Below are positions 13,901-23,838 of a DNA stretch of 64,000 nt, piece by piece. Position 1 is the first letter of the stretch; every line of letters starts with the position of its first letter. Both the position numbers and the translations under genes were made by a program. Below the pieces are notes generated by a model that was given only the letters and a program-made list of their open reading frames with translations, ran no database searches and was not told the origin of the DNA. Source of the stretch: Clytia hemisphaerica (Eukaryota > Cnidaria > Hydrozoa > Leptothecata > Clytiidae); NCBI GenBank assembly GCA_902728285.1, contig CACVBU010001207.1, positions 1 through 64,000 of the forward strand. The letters run 5' to 3'.

Positions 13901-16900
13901 CAAATTTATAAAGATTGAAGAATTCCTTCAAAAGTTATAGGTAAAAGAAAAAGGAGTGCACACTTATCGTGAATAGACTTTGATTATTTCGAAACAAAGT
14001 GAAATCACAGTATAACTGCTTTTATTGAAAAGATAAGCATGAACTTATATTGCCTTTGTTATTTTTAAGTCATTAAAGAACTTTGCTAATTCCCAAAACA
14101 CTACACACAGTTTGGCTATGAGGTCATTAAAAAGATCGTAAATGTGTTATGATCGAAAAACTTTTTTATCAATCATATCACTACCCCCGTTTTTAGTAAT
14201 AAGTTGGAGATTTGATATTTCACAGAAAAGTGCTACCAAGGGGTATTTCGGGTCCCATATCTTCCGAAGAACTTATCTGTTTGCCTTGAAATTTAACAAA
14301 CTTCTTAACCTAAGGTCGAACTGCCACTGGTGTAAAAATGAACGTTAAAGCATAAGTAGAAAAAAAGCTCAATTTTGGCAATCGCAAACTTAACCGCTAA
14401 AAACTGCGAATTTTTCAACCAAAAATACATTCAAATATAGCGCTTTTGATTCTCTAAAACAAGCAAAAAAATTTCCATAATTGTATTTGACTATCAAAAG
14501 TTACAGGCATTCTTGTTTCCACTGCCAATAGACGATATCGGCTTAACGAATTCTCCCCGAATGATTACCCATGATGCATTGCGCAAAAAAATTCAGTAAG
14601 TCAATATAGTCCGTGAATTTTTTTGCGCAATGCATCATGGGTAATCATTCGGGGAGAATTTCGTTAAGCCGATATCGTCTATTATATCTGGACAGACTTT
14701 AGTTGATCAGATTTGATTTTAGTGTCTTTTATGGAATAACTCCAAAGTAAAAGTTAATCTGAAAATAATTTTTGTTGCGTTTTTCCCTTTGACTCCCAAG
14801 TCAAGTTCTCCGAAAGTTAGTTTTTTTCGGCTGTTTTGTTTTGATTTTTCTCCCGCCGTTTACCCAGTCCCCAAAAAGTCAACGCGGTCATATTTTCATA
14901 CTAGAGAAATATGAAATATCGTAAGTATCTCGATGCTCTCAACCAATCAAAACGCTCATATTTTTTTGGGTCGGCAATAATAAAGATAATTCTATGGAGC
15001 TATACAAACAGGATTTCATTTTTGTCAATATTCTAATAATTTAATTAATTTAATCATTAACTGAATCGAATATACTTTAGGTGTACAAACTTTCGCGAGT
15101 AGAAACTTTCTGAACATACAGAAAGATACAGGTATCAACAAAGACTACCACGGATACGCGAAAGAAGTGTACCAGATGTTCCGTGACGTCAAAAACTGAA
15201 GAAGTCATTGTAATGCCGTTCTAGCGTCGTTAAATATAATTGTTAAACGTCTTTGTTATTCAAAAAAACTGAAAATGCTCTAAGAGAGAGCGAAATATTT
15301 TAAACCAGAATGTTTTTATTCTTAGAAACTTTCGCGATTTTCGCAAAGGGCAATTCACGAAAGTTTATGCTCGCAAAAAAACATTTTTTCCTAAAATTCG
15401 CGAAAGTAAATGTCACAAATTTCGCGATTTTTCGACCTCGCGAAAGTTTCTGCTCTTGAAAGTTTGTACGCCCAAAGTACAAGGAGCGGGAGTTCGAGCG
15501 AGGAGATCGTATTCAAGTAGTGAGTACCTCACCAAAAACCGGATTTTTTCATTCTGTTTCTTAGACCATGTTCAGACATTACGGTTCCGTTCCGTTCCGA
15601 AACGAAACGAAACGGTTCCGAAACAAGTGTGAACGTCAAAATTCGAAACGTCAAAAAAGAAGACGTTACAAAACAAAACAGATCGAAACGGTTTCGCTCC
15701 ACTTTTTTCATCGGAGCGGAACTGCTCCGTTTTCTTGCTCCGAAGCGTTTTGAAACCAATATGAACACATTAGATCCGTAACGAAAATCATACCGGAGCG
15801 AAATGCAACAGTAACGTGTGAACATGGTCTTAGTGAGTTCCATTTTGATGATTTTTGAAAAAAAGAGGCCTTTCAAGTGTTTAGACGCAAGTTCGATATT
15901 TTTGCTACTGCAGGAGCTTCGAAAGTTAATTGCTACTGCAGGAGCTTCGAAAGTTAAAAGTGGCGTCAAAAAATCGAATGTTTAAAGCCTGAAAACGTGG
16001 GCTCAAAATATTCGAAAAAGTCACAAAGTGGAATAGACGTTAATCGCGTAAAAAAAACGCGGGTGACGTCTAGTATAGGCTCGTATTCAAGCTGGCACGT
16101 AATGTTATTTTCACGTTTCACGAATGTTATGAATGTCACATGGACGTTATTTCGACGTTGTGTAAAAAAAAAAGACTCACTTGCTGCGGTAGCTCACTGA
16201 TCAGATATTGCGCAAACTTCTGTAGTTGATCTCTCTCCAACCGGCCGAGCGACTCAGAAACGGGCGAACGTAAAGCTACTTCGTCTTTACGCGTGATACG
16301 GTAGATACATAAAGCGTTGGCGTGTTCACACCACGCGGCTGTTTCTTGGCACGAGCATTGACATGACGTAATATGACCACGGTCAAACGTGATAGCGATG
16401 TTGAAGGTTTGTTTTGCAGTGGTGTGTGGAGCCGGTTGTGTAACAACGCCGCTCAAGTGAAAGCCTGTGGAAAGAAATTGAATTAAAGTCTGTTCCAAAA
16501 AATTATTGCTAGTCCACACGACGTCTTGGTACATTGCTCTTGAAGTAGAAAAGATATAATTGAAAATAAGAATAATGCTCAACCTCAGCCAAAGTACTAT
16601 ATTCTTATAAAAAAAGCGTACGTATTCTTATGATATGCTTATTTTTCCACAATAGACCAGAGTTTTTTATTTTTCTAAAAAAAGCGATGCATTGTGGGAT
16701 TGTTTCGAGTGTATTACAATAGAAATCTCTTAGGAATTCCTCGAGAAAAATAAAAAACTCGGATAAGGTCTATATCCTGGTGTCAGTATGCTTATAAACG
16801 TTATGCATTGTTTCCTTACCAATTTGTAAAACGTCATGAACATTTCCTGTCTTAGCCAAAATTTCTCCTTGTTTGAATTTGTCATTTGAGCCTGAAGCAA

Positions 16901-18973
16901 GACATGAATACAAACGGATTTCTTCTTCACTCTCTGGGAAGGAGTGGTATGCAATCCGTAATTGCAGGTTGTCCGGGATGGGTGGTGTGTAGAGCTCCAC
17001 TGTTTCAAAAGCGTGATTTTTGGCAACACATTTGGAGCAAATTTCAATCAATGACAAGACCTGGAATGACAAAGGATCGAGAAAAAAATCAACAAAATTT
17101 CTTGTTTTTGGTTTTTTATAAAAGGTAATAATAAAAATAATAATAATAACAAATATTTTACGTGGCATGCTTTTCTAACAAAATTCGAAACGAGAATGAA
17201 AAACAGAAAGACAAAAATTGATTATTGAAAGAAATGACATTATTATTAGGTAGATTATTCCAGACGTCAGTACCATTATAAAGAAACATTTTAGAGTCAT
17301 ATTTTGTTTCTTGTTTTTTGAACATGTAACTTGTTTTCCCTCGCAGCTTTGGTGTTCACACCTACTAGCTCGCCTTTCTCATTCCTATTACCACAGAGAA
17401 TGAATCGTTTAGTGAGATAAGAAGGAGAATTTTTATTTAAAGATTTAAAAGCCATTATCGCAGTGCTATAATTTGTAATTTTTCAAAGGAAAGGTTGTAG
17501 ATCATTGGCATGAAATTATATTGAATAGTCCTCGATGATAAACAAACAAGATACTGTACCAGAGCTAAATAAAATTTAAAAAGTTTTCTTTCAATAATTC
17601 AATACATAACTTAAAGTTTTAAAAGGTTGTAGATTATACTTCCTCTAACGGGCTGTGCCAAAAATATGCTTAATTTGCTTACCTTATCTACACGAATACT
17701 ACTGGTCATTTTATTAACACAAATTGAAAAATTTCGTTTTAATAAAAACCCCCTTGATTAAAACCAGACGTGGTGTCCTTGAAAAAGCAAATAAAATTCG
17801 TGTTAATTTTGTGCGTGTTAATTTCAAGGCGTTTAAAATTTTCCTAGTAATATTCGTGTAAAAAGGTAGTTTGCTGGGGTACTTTAGATATAATTATGAC
17901 AATTTTTACAAAATTCAAACTTGAAAATTTAAGAAATGATTAAACATACATATAGCATTATAGGGCATAGTTCAGACTACCCCCTTTGACACCTTTTCAT
18001 GAAAAAGGGGGGATAGTTAGGAAGGGGGATAGTTTAAGAAGGGGGCGCTTACATATATATTGCAGATTATTTTCAAGCACTGTTATGAAATTTGTTCTTC
18101 ATAAAAGGATGTTTTCTGTTAGAGTGATCTGGAGTCAAAAAGAAGAAAGAAAGTTTATCATTTCGCTTTCTCTCTCTTTAAAAGGTATTTCGCATATATT
18201 TGTTAGCTATTTTTGTCCAAAAAAAGGCATTTTTAAAGGTCGGGGGGGGGAGGGGATTCCAGGGGAGGTGTTAAGAAGGGGGATCAGATCCCTCTCCGCA
18301 CTATTTAGGGTTGATTAACATACATAAGGATCACATGAAAAAGGTTCTAGTAGAAATTCGCACGCATTCTTTATATCTCAACAAAAGCTATCGATTATGT
18401 TTTAGACGCACCCGATAAAGGAAAATACATTTTGCAACCTTGAACCAACAGTCCATCAAAAAGAAATGTTTTGATATTTGTTCATCGTTGCAACATTTCC
18501 CATCATTAATGATTTGAAACGATCATTATATAACACCATGAAAAACCTTTCTTATCGACCATAACAGACAAATGTGAATGAATAATGCAATGGATTTACA
18601 ATACATTAGGTGGGGCTTTGCAACTCAACTCTCAAGTAGTTGGGCCTGAAATCTTAGGTGGGACCTTGAACCCCCCCCTTGACACTATTTCATAGATCAT
18701 TATATTATAAAACATCACCTTTGATGGTCTATCCACTTTACCTGAGACCTTAACTTAGTTTAGATTAAAGATCCAAAAGAAAGGAGGTCTGATTAGAAAA
18801 AAAATTTAATATACTTCTTTTTCTTCTGTTGGTGAGGGATCAGTTGAAATTGGTGACGCCCTTTTCCATCCTGACCACTTGACGTCTTGGTCAGAGTCAG
18901 AAATCCAGGATGATGAGTCTTCAAATTGTTCTGAATCATCGAACGATGAGTAAGGTGCATCTACTTGCATCAT
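4939..18973 (-). CDS. zswim8: ZSWIM8-like SWIM-domain ubiquitin ligase receptor, exons 1-8 (3' part outside)
   Basis: Coding exons, in transcript order: 18973-18815, 17060-16820, 16464-16181, 13169-13088, 11553-11382, 7961-7741, 5788-5600, 5061-4939. All junctions are AG/GT and phases agree throughout, giving 1471 nt (490 codons plus 1 nt). The start is the first of two adjacent ATGs (MMQVDAPYSSF). Exon 1 encodes an acidic Ser-rich start. Exon 2 has a BC-box-like SLIEICSKCVA followed by the IPDNLQLRI segment, both expected to bind elongin/cullin parts. Exon 3 carries the SWIM zinc motif with ligands in CQCSC and CEH, then the strongly conserved LQRDQLQKFAQYLISELPQQ-like stretch (here RLERDQLQKF). 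Exons 4-8 follow vertebrate ZSWIM8 in order (ILPTAQRLLDELL, APDPTGGAS, ALWNLL). ZSWIM8 (EBAX-1 in worms) is a substrate receptor of a cullin-RING ligase acting on Argonaute in target-directed microRNA decay. Vertebrate protein is about 1,800 residues, so most of the gene lies to the left or is unrecognised. Confidence 0.9.
5244..5570 (-). repeat. Repeated acidic ORF-like sequence, copy 1 (intron of ZSWIM8-like gene)
   Basis: A 108-codon open frame on the minus strand with the motifs YTFSVRLTILESEN and EDFCDEEYFKFEELIFGE. A related frame lies in the same orientation at 38218-38547 with YTFSVRQTIPESEN and EDFCEEEYFNFEELSFGD. Similarity at DNA level extends to about 5190 and, in the other copy, to about 37985. 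No known domain is recognised. It is either a piece of a repetitive element that once encoded protein or a duplicated exon. Confidence 0.5.
6878..7183. mobile_element. MITE with GGGCTTTTCCAGAAA termini, CTGGATATCC core
   Basis: Inverted ends GGGCTTTTCCAGAAA and TTTCTGGAAAAGCCC enclose about seven copies of the phrase CCCCTGGATATCC. No clear target duplication is visible. Lies in the intron between exons 6 and 7 of the ZSWIM8-like gene. A related copy is at 62020-62275. Confidence 0.7.
7433..7722. mobile_element. MITE with AGCTTTTTTACATG termini, copy 1
   Basis: Inverted ends: left AGCTTTTTTACATGTACGTA and right GTGCATGTGAAAAAGCT, with matching AAAATTTTA blocks just inside. A second copy is at 12837-13062. 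It ends only about 20 bases from the splice donor of ZSWIM8 exon 6 (7741). Confidence 0.7.
8024..10994. mobile_element. About 3-kb element with long inverted ends and TA target site
   Basis: The ends CCGGGTGTGTCAGAAATAAG and its inverse (CTTATTTCTGGCACACCCGG) are each flanked by TA, as for Tc1/mariner-type insertion. The inverted similarity continues inward: 8155-8300 matches 10230-10390 inverted (GTCCCGTGACATCTTTT and AAGATGTCACGGGAC). The middle contains a duplicated block of about 440 bp (8600-9040 and 9048-9470) rich in TTTCCGGC phrases and a GGACGGACGGAC run near 9880-9912. No transposase frame is recognised. It fills most of the ZSWIM8 intron between exons 5 and 6. Confidence 0.6.
11032..11182. 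mobile_element. Short palindromic MITE
   Basis: The left arm, about 11036-11100 (ATATGCACCGTTGCAA then GTCTTC), is mirrored at about 11115-11182 (GAAGACATTGCAATGG then TGCATAT), with CCAATAGCTGATTGG and CCAATCAGCTG near the centre. Non-coding. It lies just outside the 8024-10994 element. Confidence 0.55.
11850..12074 (+). mobile_element. TTGTCCGGGGG phrase-array element, 5'-truncated
   Basis: Internal phrases of the type TTGTCCGGGGG are spaced 20-50 bp apart and include a long G run at 11942-11959. The right end is TTTTCTGGAAGAGCCCAT. The sequence is collinear with complete copies at 20228-20472 and 62306-62547 but lacks their left terminus. Confidence 0.6.
12837..13062. mobile_element. MITE with AAGCTTTTTTCACATG termini, copy 2
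   Basis: The left end AAGCTTTTTTCACATGCACG is mirrored by CGTGTGAAAAAAGCTT at the right. Same family as 7433-7722. It ends about 25 bp from the splice donor of ZSWIM8 exon 4, a similar placement to copy 1. Confidence 0.7.
13297..13980. mobile_element. 684-bp palindromic element, copy 1
   Basis: Ends GTCTGTTCACGATAAGTG and CACTTATCGTGAATAGAC; the two arms pair along most of their length, so the whole element could fold into a hairpin. The centre carries repeated CAGCAGAAAACAG. A close copy is at 33794-34470 in an intron of the CTHRC1-like gene, where TA flanks are clear. No open frame. Confidence 0.8.
14182..14702 (+). repeat. Dispersed repeat, copy interrupted by a hairpin
   Basis: Second copy of the 1133-1499 repeat. 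Collinear up to CACTGCCAA, then interrupted by the 14529-14681 hairpin, resuming at TTATATCTGGACAGACTTT. Confidence 0.8.
14529..14681. mobile_element. 153-bp hairpin MITE in a defined empty/filled site
   Basis: Near-perfect inverted arms begin TAGACGATATCGGCTTAACG and include GATTACCCATGATGCATTGC, with a loop of about 25 bases near 14600. Comparison with the uninterrupted repeat at 1133-1499 (CCAATTATATC) gives either a 2-bp AT duplication or none, depending on where the end is placed. Confidence 0.85.
15073..15479. mobile_element. Phrase-array MITE, TTTCGCGAAAGT type
   Basis: Inverted ends TACTTTAGGTGTACAAACTT and AAGTTTGTACGCCCAAAGTA. The interior right half repeats TTCGCGAAAGT-like phrases about six times. 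A minus-strand open frame at 15300-15482 is produced by these phrases. A related short element with similar phrases is at 63060-63235. Confidence 0.65.
15564..15829. mobile_element. PIF/Harbinger-like MITE (TTA target)
   Basis: Flanked by TTA on both sides (15561-15563, 15830-15832). Inverted ends GACCATGTTCAGACATTACG and GTAACGTGTGAACATGGTC. The interior repeats CCGTTCCG and AAACGAAACG. The 3-bp TTA duplication is typical of PIF/Harbinger insertions. Lies in the intron between ZSWIM8 exons 3 and 4. Confidence 0.75.
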
Positions 18974-19313
18974 TTTATTGTTTTTTTTATGATGGCCCTG
19001 ATGTCATTATTTATACCTTGTGTTTTTCTATTTGTTCATTTTTTTCTGTTAAAAAAAGAGAAATGATTAAAGTGTCCTCATTATTTCATTATTAATTTTT
19101 TGTGTTTTTCTTTGTTTATTTTTCTGTAAGAAAAAGAAAGAGTTTAATGGAATCTTTGAAAAAAAAGGAGCATCTACTTGTGTAGTGTGTGATCCAACAT
19201 CACTGAAGAATGGTGGATAATGGTACTGGGACAAAGGTCAGTAAAAAGGAAACAATCATTTCAAATGTGAAGACATTTTTTCTGCAGAATCATGATCAGA
19301 ATAGAGTCAGTCC

Positions 19314-19588
19314 CACAGATCTGTAAAGCCCAAAGGGCTAGATTTGCGGCTTTTATCGAAAAGTGAAACCTAGGTTTAGAAGGATTTCTAAAATATGCAA
19401 TTTCACCGGTTTGAGTGAAATAGCGTTTTCTGCCTACTTTTTTTGATCTCGCGCTCCGAAAACAATTAAAATGCTAGATCCTATCCATCGGCACGAAATT
19501 TAAAAAGTCAAATTTTTGCTTCACTTTTTTTTGCTGGAGAAAGCTTAAAGTTGCCTATCTAGCCCTTCGGGCTTTACAGATATCTGTG
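19314..19588. mobile_element. hAT-like MITE, AGCCCGAAGGGCTAGA family, copy 1
   Basis: An 8-bp duplication GTCAGTCC flanks it (19306-19313, 19589-19596). Ends CACAGATCTGTAAAGCCC and GGGCTTTACAGATATCTGTG. The subterminal motif CCCAAAGGGCTAGA is shared with copies at 48062-48351 and 61568-61793. An 8-bp duplication with a CA start fits the hAT superfamily. No coding capacity. Confidence 0.85.
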
Positions 19589-20227
19589 GTCAGTCCCCAT
19601 GCTCTTATTGGGAATCTGGTCAGACTCAGTCCCAGTCCCTCAAAGCATGGGTAAGCAAGGCAAAATTGGAAATCATCAGCAAAGATGAAAGTATAACCCT
19701 TATTCAGCTAACAGCAAATAAATAGACCTTTTTTTGGGAAGCGGTACGGTTTTGATTCCAAAGAATTAGAGCTAGAGGCAAAACTATTATGGGATGACTC
19801 CAAAAACTCCTAAGACAACCTTTTTTTAATACCTTATAATAATTGGAACTAATTTTTGCGATTTTGACGAAAAACCCAGAAAAAACGCTAAAATTAATTC
19901 CCATGAAAATTAGTTCCAATAAGGTAAGTGATGCACTTTTGTGAATCCAGTTTTATTTCTTCTGAAAGATGTATGCATGAAAGATAGATATTTTAGCATC
20001 AAACTTTCTAGTCATTTTTTTCTGATTAGGATAAGTTTATTTTGTACTAAAACATAATATGCCATGTATTCAGAACATATTTCTAAAAGGGTTTTAAATG
20101 TGAGTATTTCTCATTAATTATGAAGCTTTGTTGGCTTTATAATCATTGAGTATGTGTACAGTAAAATGAATAGAATCACATAGTAGTTAGGCAAGTTGCA
20201 TAGTTTCGCAGCGCTGCAATTTTCTGC

Positions 20228-20472
20228 AAATGGGCTGTTCCAGAAAATGTCCATACATAGGGGGTGGAGGATATATTTTGTCCAGGGGGTAGCGAAAAAT
20301 CATCAAAATTTGCCTTGTCCGTGGGGTAAATTTGCTCTGTCTGGGGGGTCAACTGATGCTTGTCCGGAGGTTAAAACCTGTTGTCCGGGGGGCCAAAAGT
20401 CACTTTGTCCGGGGAAACTGAAAATTGTTACATCATCCACCCCCGTATTCAAATTTTTTCAAGAAAAACCCA
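20228..20472 (+). mobile_element. TTGTCCGGGGGG phrase-array element, complete copy
   Basis: Starts TGGGCTGTTCCAGAAAATGT and ends TTTTTCAAGAAAAACCCA. It contains five phrases of the TTGTCCGGGGG type with different following words. Same family as 11850-12074 and 62306-62547. No convincing target duplication. Confidence 0.7.
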
Positions 20473-21135
20473 ATGTTGCAGTTTTTTTGCAATGTTTCCA
20501 CAGCGGTGTGTTGCTATTCTACGACAGTCTATATATTATTGAATAACAAATTACTCCAGCCAATACAAGTGAGATAAGTTATCATGTATCTAGATGACAC
20601 CTAAGTTGTAAAAGACAAATCAATAATATGACGTTATCATTAAAACAGTAATTAAACTTATTCAAAAGATTGTCCCATTCTCCCAAAGGGGCCATCCACA
20701 TAGTACGTACGCAGTGAAGAAGGGAGACAGGCACTTAGCAAAAACGTACGTCTGTTGTTTAAATGACGCAAGGGGGTATCCAATATTTGGAAAGATTTTG
20801 CGTACGTACTATATGGATGACCCCAGAAAGTACAGTCAAATATCAATATTGGAGTTATTACAAAAATTTCTATTTTTTGAGGATTTTTTGCCGTATAATC
20901 ACTTTAGTTTTTAACATAAGGTCTTAGCAATGGGTACTCCATGCATAGTTACAGGGCATTGAGCTAAACATAGAATTTCAAAAAGATTCACACCATCATA
21001 TTTTATTCTGCATTACAAAAATGTACCTTCTCTATGTTGGTTTTTTTCTTGGTGCTTTGTAGGTTTAATTGTTGTCACAGGAAATGAACAAAAAACCACC
21101 AGAAATCTTTAGGTTTTGATTACCAGAATACTTAC

Positions 21136-21313
21136 CGTGAAGTCGGGTAACTTGCATCAGTAGAGGGAAACTTGCATAGCCATCAAATGACTGACCAATC
21201 AAAACAGCAAAATTTCAAAACAAATGAACTACAAAGCTATGCTCGCAGCTCAACTCTACCATTTTTGTTTTGATTCAACTTTGTATTTTAATGCAAGTTA
21301 CCCAATCTCACGG
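21136..21313. mobile_element. MITE, ACCGTGAAGTCGGGTAACTT termini
   Basis: Left end ACCGTGAAGTCGGGTAACTT and right end AAGTTACCCAATCTCACGGT. The internal block CAGCTCAACTCTACCATTTT is found inverted near 27098. A second, larger relative in opposite orientation is at 27090-27637. Confidence 0.65.
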
Positions 21314-22395
21314 TATCGATTCTTCCCACGACTAACGTCAAATTGACGCTAATTTGAAACCCCCCCACCCCCGACTCTTACCGTCAAAGTTTGAAAATTA
21401 TCAAAAATCAATGAAACTCTCTCCTTCACTTTCATCGTTGTTCTGTGACGTGAGCCAGCTTTAATTTTGCCACGGCTTGCTCAGTTTACATTTTAAAAAT
21501 AAAGGAGATAAGTTCTAAACTTTCTTTCGGAAATTTCCCTGCAATTAATTATCTCTCCAATCATAATCGACAGAATAGTGGCATTTCACAAAAAAAAGAC
21601 TGACCATCGGCAAAATTTAAGGGCCGCGCGGACTAAACAAAAGGAACACGAGACAAAAACATTGGGCCATTTGTTTTTGGTTAAAATTGTTCTACATATA
21701 AAATAGCGAAGTGAACGAAGGAAAAGAAATATGAAAAGTAACATTTGTCACAAAATAAGCGTATCAAAAATCGATATTTATGGTGAAATTTCTTAGCATC
21801 ACAGACTCTAACACCCTTCGCATCAATTTGATGTTAGTTGTGGGATGAATCGATATGTGAGTGACCCCTTAAAGAAAAGCTCAAAAAACTAACTTTCCCT
21901 AAGGAACGCAGGTAAAAACAGGTTTGTTTACCTCCATAGACCAAACGGTGGAGAGCATCAAAATAATATGCGCAAATATCTGTTTTACGAATTACGGGAA
22001 AAGTGTATTTCACTTGGTTTAAAAGGCCTAATTAGGAAAGGCCTTCCTAATTAGGAAAGGAAAGACCCAAAAACCTTTTCTACATGATGCAAAAAAAAAA
22101 TTTCAAAATGCCCGGATACATTTATACCTCTTGTCCTTCAGAAAAACCAAACATATTGCATTGGCCTTAATTGTTTGCTTTCAGTTCCTGTAGCCAGTAG
22201 TGTGACCCCCTGTATTTCTCAAGAGATGTCACATGACTCAAATCCTGCAGTCTTATTGGACTAGAGAAAGCAAAAGTGAAATCGCACGATCTGATTGGAT
22301 GAAAAAAAAGACTGTGTGAATTGGAACCAATAATAATTCCCATTCTAAAACAAGATGGTGGCGAGAAAAGCATGTCTTTTGCTTTGGACAAAAGG

Positions 22396-22858
22396 CCCGG
22401 GGGGGATACTTAGGCAAAAATGGGTGCTGGGTATGTGCGTGCCTTAAGGGTAGGGTTTTTCACCCTCCCAAAGTCTCTCTAAGGGTTACCAAAACAACAA
22501 AAGTCAAAATCAGTCTCTCTAAGGGTCGGTTTTTTCACAAACTCGGGTCAAAGAAAAGTGAAAAGTCAAAAAAGTGAGAACATTTTCAAAAAAAGTGAGA
22601 ACATTTTTAAAAAAAGTGAGAAAATTTTTCAAAAATTAGAGAAATTTTTCGAAAATTGGAGAAATTCTTTTAAAAATCGAATTTCTTTGGCCCATTATAG
22701 AAATTTTTTGTGAAAAAGTCTCTCTAAGGGTTGGGTTTTTCTACACTGAGTCTCTCTAAGGGTCACCTTTTCACCAAAATTCAGTCTCTCTAAGGGTAAG
22801 GGTCCAGAGGTCTGGCACGCACATACCCGACACCCATCAATCCTAGTACCCCCCCCGG
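22396..22858. mobile_element. Phrase-array element with perfect 9-bp target duplication
   Basis: GACAAAAGG lies on both sides (22387-22395, 22859-22867). Ends CCCGGGGGGGATACT and GTACCCCCCCCGG, followed inward by GGGTATGTGCGTGCC and GGCACGCACATACCC. The phrase GTCTCTCTAAGGGT occurs about six times inside. A 9-bp duplication is typical of Mutator-like elements, but superfamily assignment without a transposase is inference. Confidence 0.85.
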
Positions 22859-23346
22859 GACAAAAGGTTGTAAATTCTGGTTGATTTTAAGGTTTTATCT
22901 TATCTTATCTCATTTACTTTAATTAGTAGCTAGGGCTAGGCTTTTTCAATACAATGTTTGGGGAAGGTAAAAGTCTATAAAAGTTATTTGTTTTTCGGTG
23001 GAAAAAAGTGTTTAAAAAAGCATTTTTTGTGCTCAAGGTTTATTTTTCTTCACAATTTCTTTTCACAGAACATAGTAAAACTATTCAGGAACTTGGACCT
23101 TTTTACAGAATTTCAAAAAGTTTATTAGTTCTGGCATAGAATGCATCCCCCCTGGCTCTTAGGGGGGGGGGCTAGAACCTAAAGTTCTGGCTGGGGGCTC
23201 TTTTTCCCTAAGATCAGGGGGGGGCTACTTACTCAGGGGGGGGGGGTTATTTGTTTAGGTCTGTTGACTGGGGGCTAACCTAACAACTTTTTCCAAGAAC
23301 TAAGAAATTTTTCTTTGTACATTTTGGTATTTTGTTTGTGTAATAA

Positions 23347-23709
23347 CCAGCGGCACTCGATCTGAAAACGACCATACGTTCGGCCCAAAATTTGGCTTCT
23401 AAAATCGGACCCTTACAGTGCAGTGAATTTCCATGAAAAATGATACCCTTACAGTGCACTTTTTCAAAATTTCTCGCCCGAAAGGGGGAAAATTTTTACA
23501 ATTTTCCAAGAAAATGTGGAATTTTTCCTCTAAAATTGACCAATTTTGTGATTGTGCCAATTTTACCAAAAAATTGGCCTTTTATCACAGTTCAGTGCAG
23601 TTTTGTAATTTCCTACCCTTACAGTGCACTAGCTGAACTATGAAAAACCTACCCTTAAGGGCCGAACGTCTGGTAGGTCATTTACCTTGAGTGCCCCCCC
23701 CCCACCCGG
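23347..23709. mobile_element. Phrase-array element with perfect 9-bp target duplication
   Basis: GTGTAATAA lies on both sides (23338-23346, 23710-23718). Ends include CGGCACTCG with ACGTTCGGCCC and, inverted, GGGCCGAACGT with GAGTGCC plus a C run. The phrase CCCTTACAGTGCA occurs about four times inside. Open frames across it are products of the phrase repeats. Confidence 0.85.
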
Positions 23710-23838
23710 GTGTAATAATGAAGTCGTACTATTGACGTTTGTTGATTAGAATTTCAAAAGAAGACATCATACATTTGGTATCTTTTTCTCTTGTGTGGAC
23801 ATGCAAAAGTGATTAGGAGAAAAGGTTACTTTTATTGA

